From a virus, in IMG/VR virus record IMGVR_UViG_3300034691_000038, positions 1 through 25,762 of that record: a stretch of 25,762 nucleotides of DNA; one strand, 5' to 3'. Every line of letters starts with the position of its first letter. Within the stretch, counting starts at the first letter, position 1. The notes below the pieces were generated by a model, which did not search any database, had not been told where the DNA came from, and saw nothing but the letters and a program-made list of their open reading frames with translations. Shown one piece after another: positions 1 through 7,513 of this stretch. Position numbers and translations under genes: made by a program.

Positions 1-106
1 TCTTGCCCCAGCGTCGGCCAGCTACAACCACGCGGAAACGATGGTGGTCTTGGTAGACCTCCATCTGCTTCGGGTGCAGCGTGAGGGAAACTTTTGGCGC
101 ACTCAT
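1..106 (-). CDS. Terminase large subunit, N-terminal fragment
   Basis: Only the first 35 codons lie in the window; the gene runs off the left edge. The visible sequence begins MSAPKVSLTLHPKQMEVYQ and reaches VVVAGRRWGK. The pattern of HPxQ, then a short basic stretch, then GRRWGK is the N-terminal adenine-binding and Walker A region typical of phage large terminases, the ATPase/nuclease that packages DNA into the prohead. Its ATG overlaps the stop of the small terminase gene by ATGA, the usual TerS-TerL arrangement. The call rests on this short stretch plus context. Confidence 0.82.
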   Translation of the reverse strand, partial: MSAPKVSLTLHPKQMEVYQDHHRFRVVVAGRRWGK

Positions 107-759
107 GAGGTTTCCACCACTTCGTTTTCATCCCCTTCGTTGTCATCGTCCAGCTCTTCTGGCGTTTGCACGGCTGCGCCTACTGACAGACCAAGGTCGG
201 CTTCGTCCCGGTTGCGCAGCGCTTCGAGCTGTTCGGCCGTCAACTCCATGATAGTCAGCTCTGGCAGGCCGTCTTCGTCGATGAAGTCCGCTTTGTCCAG
301 ACCAAGAACTGCCCAGCGCTCTTCACGAACTTTCTTCAGTGTGGTGGCGGCGATGTCGAGCGCTTTGAGGTTGGCAGTTGCCACGGACACTGGGTTACCG
401 CCCTGTTTGGCAGTAAGGATTTCAGACCATACAAGCTTGCCCAGACCGGCAGCCATCTTGTAGTGGTCTTCCTTGGTTTCGCGGATGCGCGCAGCGGTCA
501 CGGACACTTCGTCGATGGCTGCCGCAGTCACAGCCTTGGCGACCTCGCGCTTGTGCGCTTCAGCTTTGGAGCCACGCTTGATCGACAGCTTGTCGAAGTG
601 GCGGCTGAAATTCGATTTGTGCTTGCCGAACTTGGCGGCAAGGTCTTCCAATGTGACTTCGCCGGATTCCCAGAGCGCTTCGGCTTCGGCCCACTGCTTC
701 GGGGTCAGTCTTGCGCCGGGCTTGCCGACTGCTTTGGTTACTGGCTTCTTTGCGGTCAT
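103..759 (-). CDS. Terminase small subunit (DNA-packaging recognition protein)
   Basis: This is a 218-residue protein placed directly before the TerL start. Residues about 35-56 (TLEDLAAKFGKHKSNFSRHF) form a helix-turn-helix like those that let small terminases bind the packaging site. A long helical, Lys/Ala/Glu-rich middle follows, which would suit ring oligomerisation. The C-terminal tail is very acidic (DDDNEGDENE). The ATG at 759 has GAAGG about 7 nt upstream. The role is inferred from position, the HTH and the size, which is normal for the family. An ordinary HTH regulator is the main alternative, but the TerL neighbour makes TerS much more likely. Confidence 0.75.
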   Translation of the reverse strand: MTAKKPVTKAVGKPGARLTPKQWAEAEALWESGEVTLEDLAAKFGKHKSNFSRHFDKLSIKRGSKAEAHKREVAKAVTAAAIDEVSVTAARIRETKEDHYKMAAGLGKLVWSEILTAKQGGNPVSVATANLKALDIAATTLKKVREERWAVLGLDKADFIDEDGLPELTIMELTAEQLEALRNRDEADLGLSVGAAVQTPEELDDDNEGDENEVVETS

Positions 760-808
760 ACGAAACCTTCAGGCAAAAGGTGGGATGTCAGTTATGGACG
801 TCCATATA

Positions 809-1138
809 TCAAACTTCACGCACTTTAGCACGCTCTTCGAGACTACAGAGCAATGCAGATGCCAAAGCGTGTGATAGGGAAGCCCCTGTAGCGATGCACA
901 AGCCGTCCAAATGGGTGAAGACGACCGTTGACGCCCCTGAAGCGTTTGGCAGCGTTAAAACCGTGTCACAGCGGCTTCTGAGTAGGTCAATGGTCGCCCC
1001 GGGCGTGTCGCAATACCTCAGAACCTCATTTTCGACCGGGATGCCCAGAAGGTCAGCGATTCGCCGGTCACAGTCCCAACCCGGGGTGAACCCTTCACTC
1101 GTGACCCTGACTTTCACTTCTGAATCTGCTTTAGCCAT
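809..1138 (-). CDS. Hypothetical protein, 109 aa
   Basis: The gene begins with ATG at 1138 behind a good AGAAGAGGA ribosome site. The protein is soluble, of mixed charge, with no membrane segment and no motif I recognise. It contains two separated cysteines (WDCDRR and YCDTPG) and a short Cys-rich Ala/Leu stretch near the end (ALASALLCS). It sits between the inverted-repeat region at 1155-1295 and the terminase small subunit gene, with 49 nt to the latter. It could therefore be the first gene of a packaging transcript started within that region. Function is unknown. Confidence 0.65.
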   Translation of the reverse strand: MAKADSEVKVRVTSEGFTPGWDCDRRIADLLGIPVENEVLRYCDTPGATIDLLRSRCDTVLTLPNASGASTVVFTHLDGLCIATGASLSHALASALLCSLEERAKVREV

Positions 1139-1154
1139 TCCGGTGTCCTCTTCT

Positions 1155-1295
1155 CTTGGGGTTTTGAAAAGCTCTTGGGGTTTTGGTGGTCCGCCTATAA
1201 GTATTTAATTACTTGTATTTAAGTAAGTGGTTTTAAGTAATTAAAAGACTTATAGACGAGGGGTCAAAACCCCAAGAGGTTTCCAAAGCCCCAAG
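1155..1295. repeat. Large imperfect inverted repeat: G-rich arms around an AT-rich centre (candidate control region or origin)
   Basis: The left arm (1155-1212) and the reverse complement of the right arm (1237-1295) are two copies of one element of about 59 bp. Each has two CTTGGGG boxes 19 bp apart, then TTTT, then a G/C patch, then CTATAAGT and TTTAATTAC. The centre (1213-1236) is very AT-rich and holds AAGTAA/TTACTT repeats. A third copy stands at 24251-24309. The right arm begins just after the stop of the 98-aa gene. Read on the minus strand, the left arm ends just before the ribosome site of the 109-aa gene. A divergent promoter with activator sites, or an unwinding origin, both fit; I cannot decide which. 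Confidence 0.6.
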
Positions 1296-1592
1296 TCATT
1301 CGATTTCATCACCGGGAGAGGTAAGAATCGAAGCCAATGAACGTCGAGGGAAATACCCAAGCCCCAACGGTGTCGGTGTAATGGTTTGACGCTCCCGACC
1401 CCGGCGCGTCACACGCGGTCCTTTCACTACCAAACCCTTGTTAACCAACGCCCGGAGCGAGAATTGGAAGCTCTGTTTCGTTGGGGTGTAGTTCATGCGG
1501 TCAATAATCTGGTCCAAGTCCAAATCGGTGCCGTCAGAGTTCCCGGGGCAGATCACCCGGAGTTGTTCAATCTGCTTTTCTGTCAGCCTCAT
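1296..1592 (-). CDS. Small winged-helix-like DNA-binding protein (putative)
   Basis: This 98-residue protein starts at an ATGA overlap with the preceding gene. The middle (residues about 27-68) reads helix, helix, then LRALVNKGLVVKGPRVTRRGR, the layout of a winged helix in which a recognition helix is followed by a basic beta wing. The first 25 residues (EKQIEQLRVI) are helical. A transcriptional or replication-linked regulator is plausible. It is the last gene before the inverted repeat at 1155-1295, so autoregulation at that element is possible. The fold call is by eye and only moderately sure. Confidence 0.55.
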   Translation of the reverse strand: MRLTEKQIEQLRVICPGNSDGTDLDLDQIIDRMNYTPTKQSFQFSLRALVNKGLVVKGPRVTRRGRERQTITPTPLGLGYFPRRSLASILTSPGDEIE

Positions 1593-2488
1593 TCCCAGTC
1601 CTCGTCCAAAATCATGGGCTGGTCAACCGGTTGACGGTCAAACGCCGAGATAGGGATGCGTTTTGGCAGCACGTTTTCATGGTCCGGGTTCTCGTAGACC
1701 CCGTAAAGCGGGCTCGCCAACACCAATTGCTGCAACGATTTGAGCAAATAGCCAACCTCCATACCGTCCACGCGGCTGGTGCCGTTGAAGCGGTTGTCGC
1801 CGGACTTCTCCATCGAGCTGAAGGTGAAGTAGTGGTGGCGCATTTCCGCGACAACCTTGGCCTTAACCTTATCTGGCATTGCGTTCAGCTCTGCCATCAC
1901 CCCAACGTAATCGCTTGGGTTGCAGTCGAACCAACGCCGGAACCACTGAAGGCCAACCTTGTAGTTCGACGAGCGCTTTGGCTCGGTGAAGCGGATACCA
2001 GCCTTGGCAGCGAACGGGTTGAACTTCGACATGGAGGACTGGAACTCAACCAGACGCTTCCCGGTCATCCGCATCATGATGTTCTGCATGCGATACGCGA
2101 TAGACGCCCCGCGATACATGGTGTCGAGGACAAGACGGCTGTTGGTGCAACTGTGCTGGTTGATCCACTGTGCGCGGTAGCGATTCATCAGCGGGGTGTC
2201 GCGCCCGCCCTGATTGGGCCGCAGATGCTCGAACAGGCCGTTACGACCGGACGACAACATCTTCGGCACGGTCATCACGCCAACGCCAATGGTTTGCCCG
2301 TCCAGCACGCAGCGGTAGATGCTCGGGCCAATGCCCAAGTTCTCAGCCTTGTAGTGCAGCTCGTGAAGCAGGTTCCAATCAGCGATTGTCCCGCGCTCAA
2401 CGTAAATATTCGGGAGTAGGGAAAGGGAATGCCCTTCCGGGCACTCCCTGCGCTCGATCAGCATGTCTGGGCTGTCAAGAACGATCAC
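1589..2488 (-). CDS. GNAT-fold acyltransferase-like protein, possible Mom-type DNA modification/antirestriction enzyme
   Basis: I chose the GTG at 2488 (299 aa). It has GGGGG five bases upstream and overlaps the stop of the HEVGH gene. An in-frame extension to 2581 would lie wholly inside that gene. Residues about 108-158 look like the acyl-CoA-binding core and last strands of a GNAT fold: SRLVLDTMYRGASIAYRM, then VEFQ, then FNPFAAKAGIRF. Phage Mu Mom, which makes a carbamoylmethyl-type adenine modification, is a GNAT relative. Related phage proteins often sit next to an ABC ATPase and ParB-like proteins, as here. The Mom link is inference from fold pattern and neighbourhood; a different acyltransferase is possible. 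Confidence 0.55.
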   Translation of the reverse strand: MIVLDSPDMLIERRECPEGHSLSLLPNIYVERGTIADWNLLHELHYKAENLGIGPSIYRCVLDGQTIGVGVMTVPKMLSSGRNGLFEHLRPNQGGRDTPLMNRYRAQWINQHSCTNSRLVLDTMYRGASIAYRMQNIMMRMTGKRLVEFQSSMSKFNPFAAKAGIRFTEPKRSSNYKVGLQWFRRWFDCNPSDYVGVMAELNAMPDKVKAKVVAEMRHHYFTFSSMEKSGDNRFNGTSRVDGMEVGYLLKSLQQLVLASPLYGVYENPDHENVLPKRIPISAFDRQPVDQPMILDEDWE

Positions 2489-3020
2489 GTTTGCCCCCTT
2501 TGTCTTTGGACGGCTTAGACGGCTTCTCAGGGGCTTTGACAGCTTCGACCAATGCGGCGGCTTTCTCGTCGACCGGCTCACCTTTCTCAGCGGCCGCTGC
2601 CAACTCTTCTTCAGCCGTCTTCAGGTTTGCTTCGTCGATGATTGGCTGACAGACGTCGAACAGGTGTCCTTGTAGGTAGCAGAACGCTTCACTGTTCTCA
2701 GCGTCAACCGGAACCCCGGCGCGATCCAGAATGAACAGAGCCAAATGGCCGACTTCGTGACAGAGCGTGCCGTAGTCGCCGTCGAAGATGCCAATCAGAT
2801 AGACCGCACCACCGGCTTCGTTCGTCAGTGGCGTGACGCAACCCAAGCAGCCGTCGATGAACTCAGTGCCTTCCTTGGTGGTCGTGAGGAAGTCAAAAAT
2901 CTGCTTGTATTCCTCGCGCTCGGTGCAGACGTAGAACGCCCCGCCGTAAAGTGGGATTTCGAGGTGGCGTTTCTTGTTCGGCCACTTGAACTTCAGGACT
3001 TTCACATTGATGGATTTCAT
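2475..3020 (-). CDS. HEVGH zinc-metalloprotein (putative peptidase-like)
   Basis: This 181-residue protein carries the zinc motif HEVGH at residues 88-92 and a downstream acidic residue in ENSEAFCYLQGH (E111), a gluzincin-like HExxH...E layout. Such small HExxH domains in phages are hydrolase-like or zinc-binding proteins; the substrate is unknown. The last 50 residues are a low-complexity helical, Glu/Ala- and then Lys/Pro-rich tail (KAPEKPSKPSKDKGGKR). The gene overlaps the ABC ATPase stop by ATGA and overlaps the next gene's GTG start, so it is translated as part of the modification cassette. Motif confidence is high, functional confidence low. Confidence 0.65.
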   Translation of the reverse strand: MKSINVKVLKFKWPNKKRHLEIPLYGGAFYVCTEREEYKQIFDFLTTTKEGTEFIDGCLGCVTPLTNEAGGAVYLIGIFDGDYGTLCHEVGHLALFILDRAGVPVDAENSEAFCYLQGHLFDVCQPIIDEANLKTAEEELAAAAEKGEPVDEKAAALVEAVKAPEKPSKPSKDKGGKRDRS

Positions 3021-3670
3021 TGCTTGTAACCCTCTTCTGATTGAACGATGGCGATCTTCTCGCGATAACGCTTGTCGATAAAAAGATTCGGCGCCAGATC
3101 GTTCACCATGTCGGTGTGCGTCGTGGCGACAATCAGCGTGGCGCCCATTTTGCGAGCCATCTTCTGAAGGTTGAAGGCGATTACCTTGGCGGTGGTCCGG
3201 TCCAGCACGGCGAGAAACTCATCCGCGGACCAAACCGCGGCGCCAGACTCGATGATCTTTGCAAGCCGGAATCGGTAGCGCTGGCCGTCAGAGAGTTCCT
3301 TGGGCCGGCGAATGAACAAGTAGGCGTCGTTCAAGCCCGCAATGGACAGATAGCCCAGCGCTTCGCTTGTGGTTTTGCCGATTTGGTCGATCAGTGGCTT
3401 GTCGAGCAGCTCCACTTGGTCGATGTCGGCGACCTGAAGACCTGCCGCGGACATTTGATCGCACAGCTCACGCAGAACGGTGGACTTACCGGAACCCGAC
3501 TGCCCGGTGACGTAGACGATGTCACCCTGCTTGATTTCCAGCTTCTGCTGGTCGAAGACGACAAACTCTTTGTCATCCAGGCCAAGGCCAAATGCCTCGG
3601 CGATTTCCAGCACGCGGTCGCTTCGGTCAATGTTGGACTTGAAACGCTTGTCGATCAGGTATTCGGTCAT
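3017..3670 (-). CDS. ABC-type ATPase (cytosolic, no membrane domain)
   Basis: From the ATG at 3670 the protein has 217 residues and all ABC ATPase motifs. Walker A is GQSGSGKST (56-64), the signature is LSDGQ (126-130), Walker B is AAVWSADEF (144-152), the D-loop LAVLD follows, and the switch histidine is in TTHTD (H185). A longer open frame to 3901 exists but would run through two upstream genes; the chosen ATG overlaps the membrane peptide's stop by ATGA. There is no permease partner, so this is not a transporter. In phages such lone ABC ATPases travel with ParB-like and GNAT/Mom-like proteins, suggesting a role in DNA modification or DNA-end handling. Confidence 0.85.
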   Translation of the reverse strand: MTEYLIDKRFKSNIDRSDRVLEIAEAFGLGLDDKEFVVFDQQKLEIKQGDIVYVTGQSGSGKSTVLRELCDQMSAAGLQVADIDQVELLDKPLIDQIGKTTSEALGYLSIAGLNDAYLFIRRPKELSDGQRYRFRLAKIIESGAAVWSADEFLAVLDRTTAKVIAFNLQKMARKMGATLIVATTHTDMVNDLAPNLFIDKRYREKIAIVQSEEGYKQ

Positions 3671-3846
3671 TTGTCGGACTCGAAAAAGGCGTCGTAGACG
3701 CAAATGATGAACGCGGCGGCAAACACCAGCGTGGCGATCAGAAACAGGCCAAACAGAATGCACGCGCTCTTGACGCACACAACCACCGGCTTCCAGAACA
3801 CCATGACGAACGCGACAGCGATGAGGGCTAGCAGCCAGTCGATCAC
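3667..3846 (-). CDS. Small two-helix membrane protein, 59 aa
   Basis: The gene starts with GTG at 3846, overlapping the ParB-like stop as GTGA, behind a strong GGGGAGG. The protein is mostly two hydrophobic helices (about residues 3-18 and 27-51) with a short basic link (WKP...CVKS) and ends YDAFFESDK. Its stop overlaps the ATPase ATG. The overlap pattern, the ribosome site and the clean transmembrane composition make it a real gene. Function is unknown; it could anchor a cassette component at the membrane, or act in superinfection or lysis control. Confidence 0.7.
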   Translation of the reverse strand: MIDWLLALIAVAFVMVFWKPVVVCVKSACILFGLFLIATLVFAAAFIICVYDAFFESDK

Positions 3847-4505
3847 TGGGCACCTCCCCGGGCGTAATAGTCCTTCGAGAACTGAACCAGCGCTTCGGCA
3901 CCGGTCAGGCTGGTCTCGGACTCGAACATGGCGATGAACCGGGCGACGTGGCGTTCATCAGAGCCGGTGATGGTTTTGAAGCCGAACACCTTGTCCAGTT
4001 TCACCTGACGTTCGTCGACCTCTTTCACCTGACGGGTGGATTCAGCCTGTTGGCTGTCGACGGCCACGTTGATGTCTGGCACGAAGGCGTCGAGGTCCAG
4101 TTTGCCCAGATCGACTTCGAGGAAGTCCAACTCCTTCTTGTCGAAGATGCCTTCGAGGTCGAAGTCGAGCGTTGCCAGTTCTTGCTTGAGCAGGTCGCTG
4201 TCAATGCCGCTGATGGCGACCCGGTTGTCTGCGAGCCGCGCCGCCCGCACCTGTTCAGGGCTCAGGTCACGGCGAACCAACACCGGCACCTGCTTCTGGC
4301 CCAGACGAATAGCGGCAAGCCGGCGACCGTGACCCTTGATGATGGAGCCGTGTTCGTCGACGACGATTGGTTGATCCCAGCCAGTGGCTTGAATGGCGTT
4401 GGCGATCTTCTCAACCTGCGCCGGGTCGTGAGTCTTCGAGTTCAGATCATATGGAATGAGCTTCTCGATGTCCCAGACTTCGATTTGCATGGATGGTTTG
4501 CTCAT
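3843..4505 (-). CDS. ParB-like nuclease-domain protein (first of two)
   Basis: This 220-residue protein has an N-terminal ParB/sulfiredoxin-like domain. WDIEKLIPYDLNSKTH is followed by IVVDEHGSIIKGHGRRLAAIRLG, where GHGRRLAA (58-65) is the phosphate-binding motif and ARLADNRVA (89-97) follows as in phage ParB-like proteins. The C-terminal half is acidic, helical and unassigned. ParB-like domains bind or hydrolyse nucleotides, and in phages they often accompany DNA methylases or hypermodification enzymes; no methylase is seen here. It is preceded by a 49-aa gene (ATGA overlap) and another ParB-like gene, suggesting duplication and divergence. Confidence 0.82.
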   Translation of the reverse strand: MSKPSMQIEVWDIEKLIPYDLNSKTHDPAQVEKIANAIQATGWDQPIVVDEHGSIIKGHGRRLAAIRLGQKQVPVLVRRDLSPEQVRAARLADNRVAISGIDSDLLKQELATLDFDLEGIFDKKELDFLEVDLGKLDLDAFVPDINVAVDSQQAESTRQVKEVDERQVKLDKVFGFKTITGSDERHVARFIAMFESETSLTGAEALVQFSKDYYARGGAQ

Positions 4506-4651
4506 TGCACTTTACCGTCGAGAAAGGTGAGGAATTCGTGAAGAGTCATGGATTGAGCCTCTTCGTCGGGGATGGTTTCGAGGGCGCGATAGTCAACCTC
4601 GTCGTCCACATACGGGAAGTCGTCCAGATCAGTGCTGTCATCCATACTCAT
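4502..4651 (-). CDS. Small acidic protein, 49 aa
   Basis: This gene fills the gap between the two ParB-like genes. Its ATG at 4651 overlaps the upstream stop (ATGA), and a second in-frame ATG six bases on is better spaced from GGAAG, so the start could be 4645. Its stop overlaps the next ATG (ATGA). The protein is strongly acidic (STDLDDFPYVDDEVDYR), then helical (MTLHEFLTFLDGKVQ). The overlaps on both sides make it a convincing coding gene. The acidic, DNA-mimic-like start could bind a partner of the cassette, but the function is unknown. Confidence 0.7.
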   Translation of the reverse strand: MSMDDSTDLDDFPYVDDEVDYRALETIPDEEAQSMTLHEFLTFLDGKVQ

Positions 4652-5301
4652 ACTTCCGTGCGATTGAGTAGCCAGACCAGAGCGTCACCGGCGTTGATCA
4701 GTGAGTCTTTTTCGTCGAAGCCCTGAAGACGCATGACCCTTTCCAGCTTGTCGCTCAAGCCTTGAACGTCTTCAGTTGGAACGCGAAAGCGCATGGTCTG
4801 GTGAGTTTGCACAGCCGGCGCCGATTCTTTCGGTTTGCCCGCCAGCATATCTTCCTCAGACATATCCAACAGGTCGAGGTCAATACTGACTGAAGCAAAG
4901 ATGTTCGAGACTTCGCTATCGCTGAAAGGCAAGAACGACGTCAGGTCTTCCACGCTACCCAGCTCTTCCAGCAGTCGGGCCAGCGCCAGAGTGTCGTCAC
5001 TGCCGTAACGGGCATTGTCCACAAGACCAATCTCTTTGGCCTTCTTGTCGGTGATTTTGCCCAAGTTGAAAATGGGCACCGAGGCGAGACCAACACGAAC
5101 GGCAGACTGTGCCCGGTGTTCGCCGCCCAGAATTTGCAGAGTGCCGTCAGCGAGTTCGCGGACAACGATCGGTTTGAACATATCCAGCTTCGAGACGGAC
5201 GCGTCGAGTTTCTTTTCGAGTTCCGGCGAGCAGGAGTTGGTGTTCCATGGGTTCGGCGCAAGACTCTTGGGGTCGGCCGAAGGATATGCAGATTGGGTCA
5301 C
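4648..5301 (-). CDS. ParB-like nuclease-domain protein (second, promoter-proximal)
   Basis: The first gene of the minus-strand operon begins with GTG at 5301 behind AAGGA. The 217-residue protein has a ParB-like domain: SLAPNPWNTNS, IVVRELADGTLQILGGEHRAQSAVRVG (GGEHRAQSA at 59-67 replaces the usual GExR motif) and GLVDNARYG (92-100). The second half is acidic and helical, and its last 60 residues are unassigned. It resembles the 3843-4505 protein in layout but not closely in sequence, so the two probably act as distinct subunits. A role in phage DNA modification or nucleotide hydrolysis is inferred from family and context. Confidence 0.8.
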   Translation of the reverse strand: MTQSAYPSADPKSLAPNPWNTNSCSPELEKKLDASVSKLDMFKPIVVRELADGTLQILGGEHRAQSAVRVGLASVPIFNLGKITDKKAKEIGLVDNARYGSDDTLALARLLEELGSVEDLTSFLPFSDSEVSNIFASVSIDLDLLDMSEEDMLAGKPKESAPAVQTHQTMRFRVPTEDVQGLSDKLERVMRLQGFDEKDSLINAGDALVWLLNRTEV

Positions 5302-5381
5302 GGGTTGGTTCCTTTCGAATGGTGGAACTGTAGGAGAAACGTGCCTTATACTAGCGCCACTTACATTTCAAGGCAATTGAC
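5302..5381. promoter_or_regulatory. Divergent promoter region between the modification/packaging operon and the helicase gene
   Basis: The 80-bp gap separates two divergent genes. On the plus strand TGGAAC and TATACT stand 18 bp apart as a sigma70-like promoter. On the minus strand TTGAAA and TATAAG are 15 bp apart, sharing the same core (CTTATACTAG read from both sides). The shared core suggests that the two directions compete or are jointly controlled. Promoter calls are by eye. Confidence 0.45.
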
Positions 5382-7109
5382 ATGATCACAGTCACCATCG
5401 CCCATGCCGCTGTCAACGCCAGACTTCACCAAGCCTCCCGCGAAGTGAAGCTGGAAGTGCAGCAAATTCTGTCGTATGACGTGCCCGGGGCCGAACAGAG
5501 CGCCGCTTTCAAGTCCCGTGGATGGGATGGTCGAAGCTCGTTCCTGAACTTCCGCGACGGCACCTTCCCTGCCGGCTTCGTTCATCTGGTGCAAGCGCAC
5601 CTGACCCGACGCGGCTACAAGGTCAACATCGTCAAGAAGCCCCTTCCTGAGCTGCTGGGGCCAGAGAAGCCCGTGGTCGATGCCTTCGGCGACGATCCCG
5701 ACTATGACTATCAGGATGACACCGTAGAGCGTCTGTGCCGTCACGGGAAAATCATCGCCCAGATCGCAACCGGTGGCGGCAAGTCCCGCATCGCGAAGAA
5801 AGCGTTTGCCCGCGTCGGCCGGCCGACTCTGTTTCTCACGACCCGGTCGCTCCTGATGTATCAGATGAAAGCCGCCTTCGAAAACGACATGGGCATTGAA
5901 GTGTCTGTTCTTGGCGACGGCCAGTTTGGCTCAGTCAGCGTGGACGCAGAAGGGCGCGAAACCCGCTCTATCAAGCGCATGACGGTCGGCATGGTGCAAA
6001 CCCTGAACGCCCGGTTGGAAGTCATGACCCTGCAAGGCGAGTTCGAGAAGGTCTATGACGTCATCATCAAGAAGGAGCAGGCAGAGTTCACCGCGAAGAA
6101 AACCGCGCTGAAGCTGATGAAGGTCAGCTCTGCCGATCAAGCGCGCATCTTGAAAGAGTTCGCCGAAGAACAAGAGGGCAACCGGGTCGACGCCGAAGGC
6201 ATCAAGCGCACCGCAGCGGCCAAGGTGAAGAAGCAAGATGCGATCCGCGCCCAGACTGTCGCCCTGTTGGGCAAGTTCGAGCTGGTGATTCTGGAAGAGG
6301 CTCACGAGGCATCTGGCGCCGGGTTCTACGGGATCATGAGTCACTGCGTCAACGCCCACTACCGTTTAGCCCTGACTGCAACGCCGTTCATGAAAGACGA
6401 CCAAGAAGCCAACATGAAGCTGATGGCCGTGGCCGGCCCAGTTGGGATCAAGGTTTCTGAGGAAATGCTGATCGACCGCGGCATCCTCGCGAAGCCATTC
6501 TTCAAATACGTCAAAATGCCGACACCGGCCGCGAAGTTGTTCCGGGGCACCGCATGGGCCAGCGCTTACCGTCTTGGCGTGGTTGAGTATGAATCACGCA
6601 ACGATGCAATCGTGGCAGAAGCAGTGATGGGTAAATCCTACGGCTTGACGACCATGTGTTTGATCCAGCACAAGGCTCACGGCGAAGCGCTGGCGCGCAA
6701 AATGACGGCTGCGGGTCTGCGGGTCGAATTCATTTACGGCGAGAGCGATCACGACACCCGAAAGCGCCAACTGCGGAAACTGGCTGATGGGATGCTGGAC
6801 GTTCTGATCGGGTCGACAATTCTCGATGTCGGCGTGGATGTGCCGGCCGTGGGCATGATCATTCTGGCCGGTGGCGGTAAAGCCGAAGTCGCCCTGCGTC
6901 AACGTATTGGCCGTGGGCTGCGCAAGAAGAAGCTTGGCCCGAACGTCGCTTTCGTCATCGACTTCATGGATGTTGGCAACGATCACCTGCGCGGGCACTA
7001 CTTGCAACGTCGGGCAATTGTCGAAGGAACAAAGGGCTTTGGTGAGAACGTTATCCCTGACGGGTCAGAGTTTTGGTATGAGGCGCTAGGGTTCAAGAAA
7101 GTCGCGTAA
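5382..7109 (+). CDS. UvsW-like superfamily 2 DNA helicase
   Basis: This 575-residue SF2 helicase has Walker A ATGGGKS (129-135), a DEAH-type box EEAH (305-308), motif III TATP (332-335) and the motif VI arginine finger QRIGRGLR (507-514). The first 110 residues form a small N-terminal domain as in T4 UvsW and RadD-like helicases. Between motifs Ib and II lies a charged, coiled-coil-like insertion (about 215-300) rich in Lys, Glu and Ala. UvsW-type helicases remodel branched DNA during recombination-dependent replication; that role is inferred. The gene has its own promoter and terminator and is not overlapped by neighbours. Confidence 0.9.
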   Translation: MITVTIAHAAVNARLHQASREVKLEVQQILSYDVPGAEQSAAFKSRGWDGRSSFLNFRDGTFPAGFVHLVQAHLTRRGYKVNIVKKPLPELLGPEKPVVDAFGDDPDYDYQDDTVERLCRHGKIIAQIATGGGKSRIAKKAFARVGRPTLFLTTRSLLMYQMKAAFENDMGIEVSVLGDGQFGSVSVDAEGRETRSIKRMTVGMVQTLNARLEVMTLQGEFEKVYDVIIKKEQAEFTAKKTALKLMKVSSADQARILKEFAEEQEGNRVDAEGIKRTAAAKVKKQDAIRAQTVALLGKFELVILEEAHEASGAGFYGIMSHCVNAHYRLALTATPFMKDDQEANMKLMAVAGPVGIKVSEEMLIDRGILAKPFFKYVKMPTPAAKLFRGTAWASAYRLGVVEYESRNDAIVAEAVMGKSYGLTTMCLIQHKAHGEALARKMTAAGLRVEFIYGESDHDTRKRQLRKLADGMLDVLIGSTILDVGVDVPAVGMIILAGGGKAEVALRQRIGRGLRKKKLGPNVAFVIDFMDVGNDHLRGHYLQRRAIVEGTKGFGENVIPDGSEFWYEALGFKKVA

Positions 7110-7124
7110 ATACAGGGCTTTACC

Positions 7125-7149
7125 AAGGGCGCTACGGCGCCCTTTTTGT
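7125..7149 (+). terminator. Intrinsic terminator after the helicase gene
   Basis: AAGGGCGC, loop TACG and GCGCCCTT form an eight-pair stem followed by TTTGTT, 16 nt after the helicase stop. Confidence 0.9.
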
Positions 7150-7237
7150 TGGCAGATTCACTGGAAGGTTACAGATAAGCAAAAATGTCATACTTTTTCG
7201 TCTATACTGATCACATCAACTTTAGAAGGGCTTCAAC

Positions 7238-7513
7238 ATGAGCAAAGACAGCGAAAAGCGGGCGACGATCACGTTCACCGATGAAAAATATCTCGGGAAG
7301 ATTGCAGAGTGGGCAAAGGCTCACAAGCTGACCCAAGGTGAAGTCATCGAAGTGCTTCTGGACAACGTCTATGACGTTGACGAAATGGCCGTTCGCATGG
7401 ACGAACGTCGTGAAGCGAAGATCGCTGGCCGCACCAGTATCCGGGCAATGATCCAAAAGACCAAGGGCATGTCGCCCGACGAACGCAAACAACTGATGGA
7501 GCAGAAACGATGA
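7238..7513 (+). CDS. Hypothetical protein, 91 aa, possibly ribbon-helix-helix-like
   Basis: This is the first gene of the 7.2-11.7 kb operon. The ATG at 7238 follows AAGGG at good spacing, and a TATACT box at 7203-7208 could be the promoter -10. The start RATITFTDEKYLGKIAEWAKAHKLTQGEVIEVLLDNVYD reads as a short strand followed by two helices, the pattern of a ribbon-helix-helix DNA-binding domain. A basic helical tail (RMDERREAKIAGR) follows. As the leading gene it might autoregulate the operon. The fold is suggested only by pattern. Confidence 0.65.
   Translation: MSKDSEKRATITFTDEKYLGKIAEWAKAHKLTQGEVIEVLLDNVYDVDEMAVRMDERREAKIAGRTSIRAMIQKTKGMSPDERKQLMEQKR

Noticed and set aside
1190-1260. 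T7-like polymerase promoters (ACTTATAGACGAGG resembles CACTATAGGGAGA)
   Set aside because: The likeness is limited to a few bases, no phage RNA polymerase gene is seen in the window, and the copies face several ways, including against genes.
1631-2419. 262-codon plus-strand ORF
   Set aside because: It is antisense to the GNAT-like gene, has no ribosome site, and its composition follows the complementary codons.
3671-3901. 77-residue N-terminal extension of the ABC ATPase frame
   Set aside because: It runs through the membrane-peptide gene and the ParB-like gene end; the ATGA-coupled start at 3670 gives a normal ABC domain.
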